From contig JAIRST010000024.1 of the NCBI GenBank assembly GCA_031255325.1, forward strand, positions 1 to 27,140: DNA of 27,140 nucleotides, written 5' to 3'. Shown piece after piece: positions 14,519-21,486 of this stretch. The first letter of the stretch is position 1. Every line of letters starts with the position of its first letter. The stretch is from Holosporales bacterium (GTDB lineage: Bacteria; Pseudomonadota; Alphaproteobacteria; UBA3830; JAIRMZ01). A program made the translations under genes and the position numbers. Under the pieces are notes generated by a model, which was not told where the DNA came from, ran no database searches, and was given only the letters and a program-made list of their open reading frames with translations.

Positions 14519-15929
14519 TGGGCGCCACGGTGCAGGTTCCATCATAAAAAACCACATCGAAACGCTCTTTTCGCTGGGCTTCCGCAGCGCTTGCTATAAC
14601 ACTTCCATCTGGGCTTCGGACAAAAGCAAATCCTCGTTTTAAAAGACGCGCGAACGAAACTTTTTCTAAAAGGTCAACAGCATGACGTAAAGCTGTTTTT
14701 TGTGTTTCGAAAAGAACACCCATGGCTTTCATCTGGGCTGCACTTAAAGCCTTTATGTGCTGATCATTGATAAGAAAGCGCTCCGAGGGAGACCATAATC
14801 TGAAACAAACCTTTGTAAAATAAGCATAGCTCGCCCTCAAAACAGTATACATATGCGTTGTAAGCTTATCGGTATAATGGTCGAGCTCTTGCGTCTTTAT
14901 CCCTGTTATGCGCCATACAGGAGGCATAATGCAGGCATGTAAACAGTGTTTTTTCTTGTCAGCATAACGCTCAAGGGCTTGTCCGAGCTGATGGTAAAGT
15001 GTCGCAAGATTGGAAAGAAGGGTGTGCCGCCTGGGAACAACCAGCTCTGCCGCTGCTGTGGGAGTGGGTGCACGAATATCTGCCGCAAAATCGATAAGTG
15101 TCGTATCCGTTTCATGCCCAATAGCAGAAATTACAGGAATAGCACTATCAAAAACAGCACGGACAACGTTTTCTTCATTAAAAGGCAACAGATCTTCAAA
15201 GCTGCCACCACCCCGCGCAACAATCAGTACATCTGGACGGTTACGCAAAGGAAATGTATTAAACCTACGTACAGCTTCTGCTACTTGGAACGCTGCCTCC
15301 TCACCTTGCACCAAAACCGGCCACACAACGACAGAAATAGGAAAACGGTCAGCAATCCGGTGCAAAATATCACGCAAAACAGCTCCAGTAGGCGATGTCA
15401 CAACGCCAATCTTACGCGGCAAAAAAGGAAGTTTCTTTTTGTGCTTTTGATCGAACACCCCTTCGTGCAGAAGTCGCTGTTTGCGGTCTTCCAACATTTT
15501 TAAAAGAGCTCCTTGCCCTGCCAGCTCGTAATGATTCACGACAAGTTGATATTTCGAGCGTGCCGGATACGTTGTTAACTGCGCCCAACAGCGGACTTCA
15601 AGGCCTTCTTCCAAGACAACACGACGAGCTCTTAAAGCACCTTTCCAATACACGGCATCCAGCACGGCTTGATCGTCTTTAAGCGCAAAGTAGATATGCC
15701 CGGAGCTGTGCTGGCGTAAATTGCTTATTTCACCCCGTACACAAACGGCCGCAAAGGTAGTTTCAACCCTTTTCTTTAAAGAAAAAGAAAGCTCAGACAC
15801 AGAAAATACTTTCTCCCCATCAGACAGATCCTCATGACGCGTTACTCTGCAAGCCGCCGGTTTCTCTTCAAAAAAGGATTCTTCTAAAGTAAAATTTAGT
15901 ATCGATGAAGGGCTTTCTTTATGCGTCAC
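14463..15929 (-). CDS. xseA: Exodeoxyribonuclease VII large subunit
   Basis: Large subunit of the single-strand-specific exonuclease. It has an N-terminal OB fold beginning FSVSELSFSLKKRV and continuing to GEISNLRQHSSGHIYFALKDD. The nuclease domain shows RKIGVVTSPTGAVLRDI, VARGGGSFEDLLPFNEE and ISAIGHETDTTLIDFAADIRAPTPTAAAE, followed by a helical region and a C-terminal RGFAFVRSPDG segment. From GTG at 15929 the protein is 488 residues, with about 40 residues before the family start. No closer valid start exists before the OB fold, and ATGs at 16046 and 16004 would overlap rsmE much more. This start overlaps the divergent rsmE start by 9 bp. The small subunit gene xseB is not in the window. 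Confidence 0.88.
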   Translation of the reverse strand: MTHKESPSSILNFTLEESFFEEKPAACRVTRHEDLSDGEKVFSVSELSFSLKKRVETTFAAVCVRGEISNLRQHSSGHIYFALKDDQAVLDAVYWKGALRARRVVLEEGLEVRCWAQLTTYPARSKYQLVVNHYELAGQGALLKMLEDRKQRLLHEGVFDQKHKKKLPFLPRKIGVVTSPTGAVLRDILHRIADRFPISVVVWPVLVQGEEAAFQVAEAVRRFNTFPLRNRPDVLIVARGGGSFEDLLPFNEENVVRAVFDSAIPVISAIGHETDTTLIDFAADIRAPTPTAAAELVVPRRHTLLSNLATLYHQLGQALERYADKKKHCLHACIMPPVWRITGIKTQELDHYTDKLTTHMYTVLRASYAYFTKVCFRLWSPSERFLINDQHIKALSAAQMKAMGVLFETQKTALRHAVDLLEKVSFARLLKRGFAFVRSPDGSVIASAAEAQRKERFDVVFYDGTCTVAPIKGKRSKSASKQEKFVWT

Positions 15930-16634
15930 ATTCCTAGGATCCACGTTACGGCTTCTCTTTTCAAGGGGGGAAATATTGTAACGACCTCGCCCGAGCGCCA
16001 CCATTTGTTGACGGTTTTCAGAATGCAAGCAGGGGCAGAGGTACATTTATTCAATGCAGCCTCTGGTGAATGGCGTGCTCGTCTTATCGACAAACAAAAA
16101 GGCATTTTCCTATGCACAGAATGCTTGCGACCTTCTGCGTCATTTTTCGGACCACATCTTTTCTTTCCTATCCTGAAAGGATCCCGCCTTGAACTTTTAA
16201 TTGAGAAATCTGTAGAGCTGGGCGTCGGTGCTTTACACCCTATTTTTACAGATCACACAGATATTCTTTTCTTTAACAAAGAGCGGTGGCAGGTAGTTGT
16301 TAAACAAGCAACAGAACAATGTGGACGGTTAGATTTACCTCCTATTCATCGGCCTGAGAAGCTCTCACATATTCTCGATAAGTGGCTTTTAAAAGATTCT
16401 CTTCTTGTCGGAGATGAACGCCAAGGAGCGCCTTCCATTATCCCATTTTTAGATAAAATACCCCCTTCAGCGGCGTTTTTAGTGGGACCAGAAGGAGGCT
16501 TTTCTGCACAGGAATTTGCAACCTTTGCGCGTCTTCCTTTTATAAATTGTGTTTCCATGGGAGCCACAACGTTGCGAACCGAGACGGCAGCTCTCGCTTT
16601 TTTAGCTTTGCATGCGGCTTTTCAAAATACTTAA
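15921..16634 (+). CDS. rsmE: 16S rRNA (uracil1498-N3)-methyltransferase RsmE
   Basis: SPOUT-class methyltransferase acting on U1498 of 16S rRNA. The 237-residue product has the N-terminal PUA-like part (RIHVTASLFKGGNI, HHLLTVFRMQAGAEVHLFN), then EKSVELGVGALHPIFTD, EQCGRLDLPPI, and the knot motifs FLVGPEGGFSAQEF and MGATTLRTETAALAFLA. All key blocks are present and the length is normal. Its ATG overlaps the likely xseA start on the opposite strand, so transcription of the two must begin inside each other's 5' ends. Confidence 0.92.
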   Translation: MRHIPRIHVTASLFKGGNIVTTSPERHHLLTVFRMQAGAEVHLFNAASGEWRARLIDKQKGIFLCTECLRPSASFFGPHLFFPILKGSRLELLIEKSVELGVGALHPIFTDHTDILFFNKERWQVVVKQATEQCGRLDLPPIHRPEKLSHILDKWLLKDSLLVGDERQGAPSIIPFLDKIPPSAAFLVGPEGGFSAQEFATFARLPFINCVSMGATTLRTETAALAFLALHAAFQNT

Positions 16635-16686
16635 AAGAATTTTTCCCCAAAGGTTCTGGTGAATATCGTTTCTTTTAAAAGTCGCA

Positions 16687-16714
16687 TTAAACAGTATACT
16701 ATGTAACATATAAT
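16687..16714 (+). promoter_or_regulatory. Promoter of mlaD-DUF2155
   Basis: TTAAAC (16687-16692), 16-nt spacer, TATAAT (16709-16714). AGGAG at 16724-16728 precedes the ATG at 16738 by 9 nt, fitting a short leader. Confidence 0.65.
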
Positions 16715-16737
16715 AAAATTCTTAGGAGAATGAGAGC

Positions 16738-17181
16738 ATGGATCGGTTTCTTGAAACCTTTGTTGGTCTCCTGGTTCTCGTGGTTGCAGGAGGATTTTTT
16801 CATTTTGCCTATACGTACTCAGCCCGAGAGGCTTCTTCCGGATATATTTTGTCCGCCTCATTTGATCAGATCGGCGGTATCAACCTAGGCTCAGATGTAA
16901 AAATCGGTGGTGTTAAGATAGGAACTGTCAGCAAGATAACACTTGCTCCTGAAACATATCTCGTCGCTGTGGAGATGCAGATTGACCGAAAAATTCAGAT
17001 TCCTCGCGATACAACAGCGGCTATTGTCAGTGAAGGATTGATTGGTGGAAAGTTTATCTCTTTTACTCCAGGAGGGGACGATGTTATGTTAAAGGATAGG
17101 GAGGCTCTTGTGCACACACAGGGGGCTATTAATATTGAAGCTTTTATTGGAAAAATGATGTTCTCTTCCGAGACTAAATGA
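16738..17181 (+). CDS. mlaD: MlaD-type MCE-domain lipid transport protein
   Basis: Inner-membrane-anchored periplasmic subunit of the Mla ABC system, forming a hexameric ring that carries phospholipid. The 147-residue product has one N-terminal helix (about residues 6-26) and one MCE domain: ASFDQIGGINLGSDVKIGGVKIGTV in two pieces (about 40-64), 'VAVEMQIDRKIQIPRDTTAAIVSEGLIGGKFI', 'FTPGGDDVML'. Its length matches MlaD. mlaE and mlaF are not adjacent here, so the ABC core must be elsewhere. It overlaps the DUF2155 gene by 4 bp (ATGA), a pairing common in alphaproteobacteria. Confidence 0.9.
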   Translation: MDRFLETFVGLLVLVVAGGFFHFAYTYSAREASSGYILSASFDQIGGINLGSDVKIGGVKIGTVSKITLAPETYLVAVEMQIDRKIQIPRDTTAAIVSEGLIGGKFISFTPGGDDVMLKDREALVHTQGAINIEAFIGKMMFSSETK

Positions 17182-17771
17182 GCCTTTCTCCGCGTATTTA
17201 TTGCTTTATTATTGCGATTCTTTTCACGCAAGAAGGAAAGAGGGCGCTTGCTATTGATCCTATGCCGCCTACCGCAGCGGTGAAAGACCTAAATGACGCA
17301 CCAGAAACATCTGCAAAAGAAACTTCTAGCGATCTTTTAGAAACGCTCAATTTTTTAACGCCTGATGACCGATTTATAACACTTCCTCCAGCACCTATTA
17401 CATCGGTGCATGTGCGGTTTTTAGATAAAATTAGCTGCCAGTTTTTGCATACATCCTTGCAGATAGGGCGTTTATATGCTTTTGGGCGTTTGCATATTCT
17501 TATCATCAAGGCTTTTGAAAATCCGCCAGAAGAACGTCCAGAGGTCTATGCTTTTTTAAAAATGTGGGAAGTGTCGACTTCTCGTACTGCAGAGATTGAA
17601 ATGAAAGGAAACTCCTGGAAAGAACGCACATCACTTTCTCAGGCAGATGCGCCAGATGCAGAAAAAACACTTATCTTTTCAGGGTGGATGTTTGCCTCCT
17701 CTCCCGCTATCGCTCCTCTTGAACATCCTGTTTACGATGTGCGACTTGAATCAAACTCCGCTCTTCCATAA
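17178..17771 (+). CDS. DUF2155-domain exported protein
   Basis: A 197-residue protein with an N-terminal signal (residues 1 to about 25) and a C-terminal DUF2155 domain. The domain shows 'VRFLDKISCQFLHTSLQIGRLYAFGRLHI', 'PPEERPEVYAFLKMWE' and the diagnostic SGWMFASSPAIAPLEHPVYDV. Between signal and domain is a low-complexity linker rich in Ala, Thr, Ser and Asp. The function is unknown. It is commonly found next to mlaD and is translationally coupled to it here (ATGA), suggesting an envelope role. The family call is firm; the role is inference. Confidence 0.85.
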   Translation: MSLSPRIYCFIIAILFTQEGKRALAIDPMPPTAAVKDLNDAPETSAKETSSDLLETLNFLTPDDRFITLPPAPITSVHVRFLDKISCQFLHTSLQIGRLYAFGRLHILIIKAFENPPEERPEVYAFLKMWEVSTSRTAEIEMKGNSWKERTSLSQADAPDAEKTLIFSGWMFASSPAIAPLEHPVYDVRLESNSALP

Positions 17772-17862
17772 AACCTTCTGCATCAGTTAAGGATTGCCTT
17801 TTCTTTAAAGTTTTTTGCACTAGTCTTCACTTACTTTGCTGTGTAATTTCTAAGAAGGTTAC

Positions 17863-17896
17863 TTTACCCTTAAAGTCAACAAAGAAGTAGGGTAAA
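17863..17896. repeat. 8-bp inverted repeat before the PAP2 gene
   Basis: TTTACCCT (17863-17870) and AGGGTAAA (17889-17896) are perfect inverted copies separated by 18 nt, 50-83 nt before the PAP2 start. It could be an operator or chance; no clear -35/-10 pair was found around it. Confidence 0.3.
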
Positions 17897-17945
17897 ATTA
17901 AATAGTTTTATTTTAAGTAGCTTTTTAACAGAAAAGAGAACATCC

Positions 17946-18494
17946 ATGATCCGCAAAAACAAGTATATTTTTATGTTTATAATATTGGTAACAATAAACC
18001 AAACACTGGCCGCGCTTACTCTGAGAAAAATAGGCGATGTACTACAAATTGTGACACCTGCTTATGCCCTTGGCTTTGCTATGGGGGAAGGAGAATACGG
18101 AAACGAATACAAGGTACCAGCACAATTTTTTTGCAGCTTTATAGCTTCTCAATTAACAGTAGTCGTTCTTAAAGAGATAACTCAACAAAAGAGGCCTGAC
18201 TACAAAGAGGGTAAGAAAAAAGACTCCTTTCCAAGCGGTCATGCGGCAAGTGCTTTTAGTGGCGCAACTTTTATTCATAGAAGATACGGTTTACCGCATG
18301 CCATCATTCCTTATGGACTGGCTGTTATAGTGGGTTGGTCAAGAATTGACGCGAAAAGACATCATCCACGAGATGTTATTGCGGGCGCAATAGTTTCAGG
18401 TTTATATAATTGGATTTTCGTCGATAGAAAAGACAGTTTAACGCTAACAGCTAATAAAAATGAAACAAAAATCACATACAAATTCAGTCTTTAA
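17946..18494 (+). CDS. PAP2-family phosphatase, exported or membrane-bound
   Basis: Type 2 phosphatidic-acid-phosphatase-like enzyme. The 182-residue protein has all three signature motifs: KEITQQKRP (K-x6-RP, about 78-86), PSGHAAS (about 97-103) and SRIDAKRHHPRD (SR-x5-H-x3-D, about 133-144). The N-terminus (residues 5-22) is a signal peptide or membrane helix. One or two further hydrophobic stretches are weak, so it may be a soluble periplasmic type rather than a six-helix lipid phosphatase. Possible substrates are undecaprenyl diphosphate, lipid A phosphate or phosphatidyl phosphates; sequence does not decide. The C-terminus (KNETKITYKFSL) is an extension ending in an aromatic-rich strand. 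Confidence 0.8.
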   Translation: MIRKNKYIFMFIILVTINQTLAALTLRKIGDVLQIVTPAYALGFAMGEGEYGNEYKVPAQFFCSFIASQLTVVVLKEITQQKRPDYKEGKKKDSFPSGHAASAFSGATFIHRRYGLPHAIIPYGLAVIVGWSRIDAKRHHPRDVIAGAIVSGLYNWIFVDRKDSLTLTANKNETKITYKFSL

Positions 18495-18661
18495 AGGATA
18501 AATTATAAAATAATGACTTTAACTCAAGAGAAAAAAGCTAGGTAAGGAGGATAAAAAATCTATTCCCTTCTCTTATACGTGCTTCTCTTGAAAGATGGAA
18601 TTATTTGCTGCAGAATTAGCTAGATTGAGGGTAGGGTGCCATAGGCCACAAAAGAGAGAAT

Positions 18662-19255
18662 ATGTTTCAGATCCGTGTGCATGGTCGTGGTGGACAAGGT
18701 GTTGTTACAGCAGCGGATATGTTGGCAATTGCCGCTTTCCTTGAGGGAAAATATGCGCAAGCTTTTCCAAGCTTCGGATCCGAACGGATGGGAGCTCCTG
18801 TTGTTGCTTTCTGTCGTATTTCCTCTGAGGAGATTCGTTTGCGTGAACCTGTCTTGGAACCAGAAGCCCTCATCATTCAAGATTCCACTCTCTTTTCCTC
18901 TATCGATGTGTTCGAAGGTCTTTCCCCAAATGGCTATATTCTTATTAATTCAAAAAAATCCCCTACTGAACTCAAAATAAATGAACGCCTCCGGAACTTC
19001 TTGCCGCAGCGTATTCTTTCTTTAGAGGCAACGGAACTAGCTCTGGAATATGTTGGTCGTCCTATTCCCAACGCCGTTTTGCTAGGCGCTTTTGCTGCTC
19101 AAACAGGTATTCTTAAATTGGAAAGTGTTAAAGCAGCAATTTCTGAAAAATTTTCCGGTTCCATAGGAGAGAAAAATATTACAGCAGCTGTTGCGGCCTT
19201 TGAGAAAGTGCAACAAATGGAGCGCTGTCACGATCAAGGAAAAGATCTATGCTAA
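18662..19255 (+). CDS. porC: 2-oxoacid:ferredoxin oxidoreductase, gamma subunit
   Basis: Gamma subunit (POR_N2/catalytic gamma domain) of the multi-subunit pyruvate/2-oxoacid:ferredoxin oxidoreductase, which makes acyl-CoA, CO2 and reduced ferredoxin from a 2-oxoacid and CoA. The 197-residue protein starts FQIRVHGRGGQGVVTAADML, has FPSFGSERMGAPVVAF (about 36-51) and ends with the usual 'PNAVLLGAFAAQTGIL' and C-terminal helices. GAGAGA precedes the ATG. It overlaps the alpha gene by 7 bp and opens a four-gene operon ending at 23105. The SERMGAP motif is typical of pyruvate-type complexes, so pyruvate is the likely substrate (inference). Confidence 0.88.
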   Translation: MFQIRVHGRGGQGVVTAADMLAIAAFLEGKYAQAFPSFGSERMGAPVVAFCRISSEEIRLREPVLEPEALIIQDSTLFSSIDVFEGLSPNGYILINSKKSPTELKINERLRNFLPQRILSLEATELALEYVGRPIPNAVLLGAFAAQTGILKLESVKAAISEKFSGSIGEKNITAAVAAFEKVQQMERCHDQGKDLC

Positions 19256-20463
19256 AACAAATTGAAGGCTCTCAAGGCGTTGCAGAGGCTATTGCATTAT
19301 GTCGTCCGAATGTTATCTGTGCCTACCCTATCACGCCTCAGACGCATATTGTAGAAGGCCTTAGTGCTTTAGTAAAATCTGGAAAGTTAAAGTCTGAATA
19401 TATTAATGTAGAGTCGGAATTTGCCGCTTTGAGTGTTGCCATTGGAGCATCATCTGCAGGAGTACGAAGTTATACAGCAACCTCAAGTCAAGGGCTCCTC
19501 TTTATGGCGGAAGCGGTCTATAACGCAGCTGGGTTAGAGCTTCCTATTGTTATGACACTGGGTAATCGCGCTATTGGTGCTCCAATCAATATATGGAATG
19601 ATCATAGCGATGCGATGGCTGTACGGGGTGCGGGATGGATGATGCTGTTTGCAGAAACCAATCAAGAGGCTGTTGATCTTCACATTCAAGCTTTTCGTCT
19701 TGCAGAGACATTGAAGTGTCCTGTAATGGTGTGTGTTGATGGGTTCATTTTGACGCACGCGAATAATCGGATGGATATTCCCTCTCAAGAAGACGTCGAT
19801 GCTTTTCTTCCTGTTTTCACGCCCAATCAAACGCTTGATCCTTCAAATCCCTGTTCTATCGGGGCGATGGTAGGGCCAGAATCTTTCACCGAAGTCCGCT
19901 ATCTTGCGCATTTAAAGCAGCAAACGGCTCTTTCGGTCATTCCGCAAATTGCAGATGAATTTTATGAGGCTTTTGGGCGAAATTCTGGCGGATTGGTGCG
20001 AGGATACAATCTGCAAGACGCAGAAACGATTATCATTTCAATGGGATCGGTAACGGGTACGATCAAAGAGGTCATCGATGAGGAGCGTGCGGCAGGTCAT
20101 AAAATTGGATCGCTGAATATTATTTCCTTTCGCCCCTTTCCTGGAGAGGCCATTAGAACGCTGATAAAGCGTGCCCAAACGATTATTATTCTTGAAAAAG
20201 CCCTGGAATCAGGGGATGGAGGACCTTTATTTGGACAAGTTCAGCAAACCCTTTCCGGAGAAAATGTAAAGCTTTACTCTGTTATCGCTGGTTTGGGAGG
20301 CCGCGCGATAACACGTCCTTCCCTTCGTGAGCTTTTCAATCAAGCACGGTTAAAGGAACTGGCTCCTGTGCATTTCTTGGATTTAGATCTTCAGGCTTTA
20401 TCGCGTTTTCTTTCCGCTCAGCGATGCTGCTCGGGATGCTGTTCGTCTTGTGGTTCGTGTTAG
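19249..20463 (+). CDS. porA: 2-oxoacid:ferredoxin oxidoreductase, alpha subunit
   Basis: Alpha subunit with the pyrimidine-binding POR_N domain and the PFOR domain II. The 404-residue protein shows 'GSQGVAEAIALCRPNVICAYPITPQTHI' in pieces, 'NVESEFAALSVAIGASSAG', 'YTATSSQGLLFMAEAVY', 'MTLGNRAIGAPINIWNDHSDAM', and later 'SMGSVTGTIKEVIDE'. This is the standard order. Unusually, the last 12 residues are CCSGCCSSCGSC, a cluster of seven Cys after what looks like the normal C-terminus. It might bind a metal or Fe-S cluster, or respond to redox state; I know of no such tail in the family. Sixteen nt separate it from porB. Confidence 0.9.
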   Translation: MLKQIEGSQGVAEAIALCRPNVICAYPITPQTHIVEGLSALVKSGKLKSEYINVESEFAALSVAIGASSAGVRSYTATSSQGLLFMAEAVYNAAGLELPIVMTLGNRAIGAPINIWNDHSDAMAVRGAGWMMLFAETNQEAVDLHIQAFRLAETLKCPVMVCVDGFILTHANNRMDIPSQEDVDAFLPVFTPNQTLDPSNPCSIGAMVGPESFTEVRYLAHLKQQTALSVIPQIADEFYEAFGRNSGGLVRGYNLQDAETIIISMGSVTGTIKEVIDEERAAGHKIGSLNIISFRPFPGEAIRTLIKRAQTIIILEKALESGDGGPLFGQVQQTLSGENVKLYSVIAGLGGRAITRPSLRELFNQARLKELAPVHFLDLDLQALSRFLSAQRCCSGCCSSCGSC

Positions 20464-20478
20464 AGGGAAGGGCAAACG

Positions 20479-21486
20479 ATGGCCATACAGGAAGCTTTTT
20501 ATTTTAAAGGCACAAAGACTTTAGGGAATCGTCTCGTTGATTCTTCCTTAAGAACGGTTCAAGCCCAAGAAGATCGGCCAAATTCTTTGACAAGCGGACA
20601 TCGTGCCTGCCAAGGATGCGGAGAGGCGCTAGGGGCGCGCTATGTTGTCGATGCGGCTCTGCGTGCGACGCAGGGACAGCTTGTTGTTGTTAATGCGACT
20701 GGATGTCTTGAGGTGTTCTCTTCTCTCTATCCAGAATCTGCTTGGCAGGTTCCTTGGGTGCACTCCTTATTTGGCAATGCCCCCTCTGTTGCTACAGGAG
20801 TAGCAGCTGCGATGCATGCCAAAGGTACATCTTACATCCGTGTTTTAGCGCAAGGGGGAGATGGCAGCACAACAGATATTGGATTTGGTTCCCTTTCCGG
20901 TATGTTTGAGCGAGGTGATGACGTTTTGTATGTCTGTTATGACAATGAAGCTTATATGAACACTGGCGTACAACGTTCAAGTGCAACACCTCCTGCAGCG
21001 CGTACAGCAACAACACCCCCTGTAGGGATAGCGCCAGGAAACGTTTTTGGAACAGGGAAAAATGTGCCGAAATTGGCTCTTGCTCATGGGATTGCCTACG
21101 TTGCTACAGCGAGTATTGCTTTTCCACGAGATCTAGAAGAGAAGGTTTTTAAGGCGATGACGTTTCATGGGGCGCGGTATTTACATGTGCACGTTCCGTG
21201 TCCCTTGGGATGGGGAACGGCTCCTCAAGACACTCTTGTTCATGCACGGAATGCGGTATATTCTGGTATGTTTCCACTTTTTGAAGGAGAGCACGGGAGA
21301 GTCACCCATTCTTTTCAATTAGAGAAAACGATCCCTGTTGAAGCTTATCTGAAAGGGCAACGTCGTTTTGCTCACCTTTTTGGCAAATCCGGGCCAGATA
21401 CAGAACGTTTACAAGCTCTGCAAGTTATCGCTGATGCGCATATCGAAGAATTTGGTCTTGTCAAATCCCAAGGAGAACGCGCATGA
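20479..21486 (+). CDS. porB: 2-oxoacid:ferredoxin oxidoreductase, beta subunit
   Basis: Beta subunit binding thiamine diphosphate and one [4Fe-4S] cluster. The 335-residue protein has HRACQGCGEALGAR (Cys44, Cys47), ATGCLEVF (Cys76) and VPCPLGW (Cys241), the four cluster ligands. The TPP/Mg motif is GGDGSTTDIG followed by YDNEAYMNTGVQRS (about 126-167). GGTGYP-type segments are replaced by 'PPVGIAPGNVFGTGKNVPKL'. AGAGGGAAGGG precedes the ATG. It overlaps the next gene by 4 bp (ATGA). All catalytic features are intact. Confidence 0.92.
   Translation: MAIQEAFYFKGTKTLGNRLVDSSLRTVQAQEDRPNSLTSGHRACQGCGEALGARYVVDAALRATQGQLVVVNATGCLEVFSSLYPESAWQVPWVHSLFGNAPSVATGVAAAMHAKGTSYIRVLAQGGDGSTTDIGFGSLSGMFERGDDVLYVCYDNEAYMNTGVQRSSATPPAARTATTPPVGIAPGNVFGTGKNVPKLALAHGIAYVATASIAFPRDLEEKVFKAMTFHGARYLHVHVPCPLGWGTAPQDTLVHARNAVYSGMFPLFEGEHGRVTHSFQLEKTIPVEAYLKGQRRFAHLFGKSGPDTERLQALQVIADAHIEEFGLVKSQGERA

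Noticed and set aside
18544..18550. AAGGAGG ribosome-site-like sequence before porC
   Set aside because: No ATG, GTG or TTG at a suitable distance with a usable frame; more likely chance than a leader peptide.
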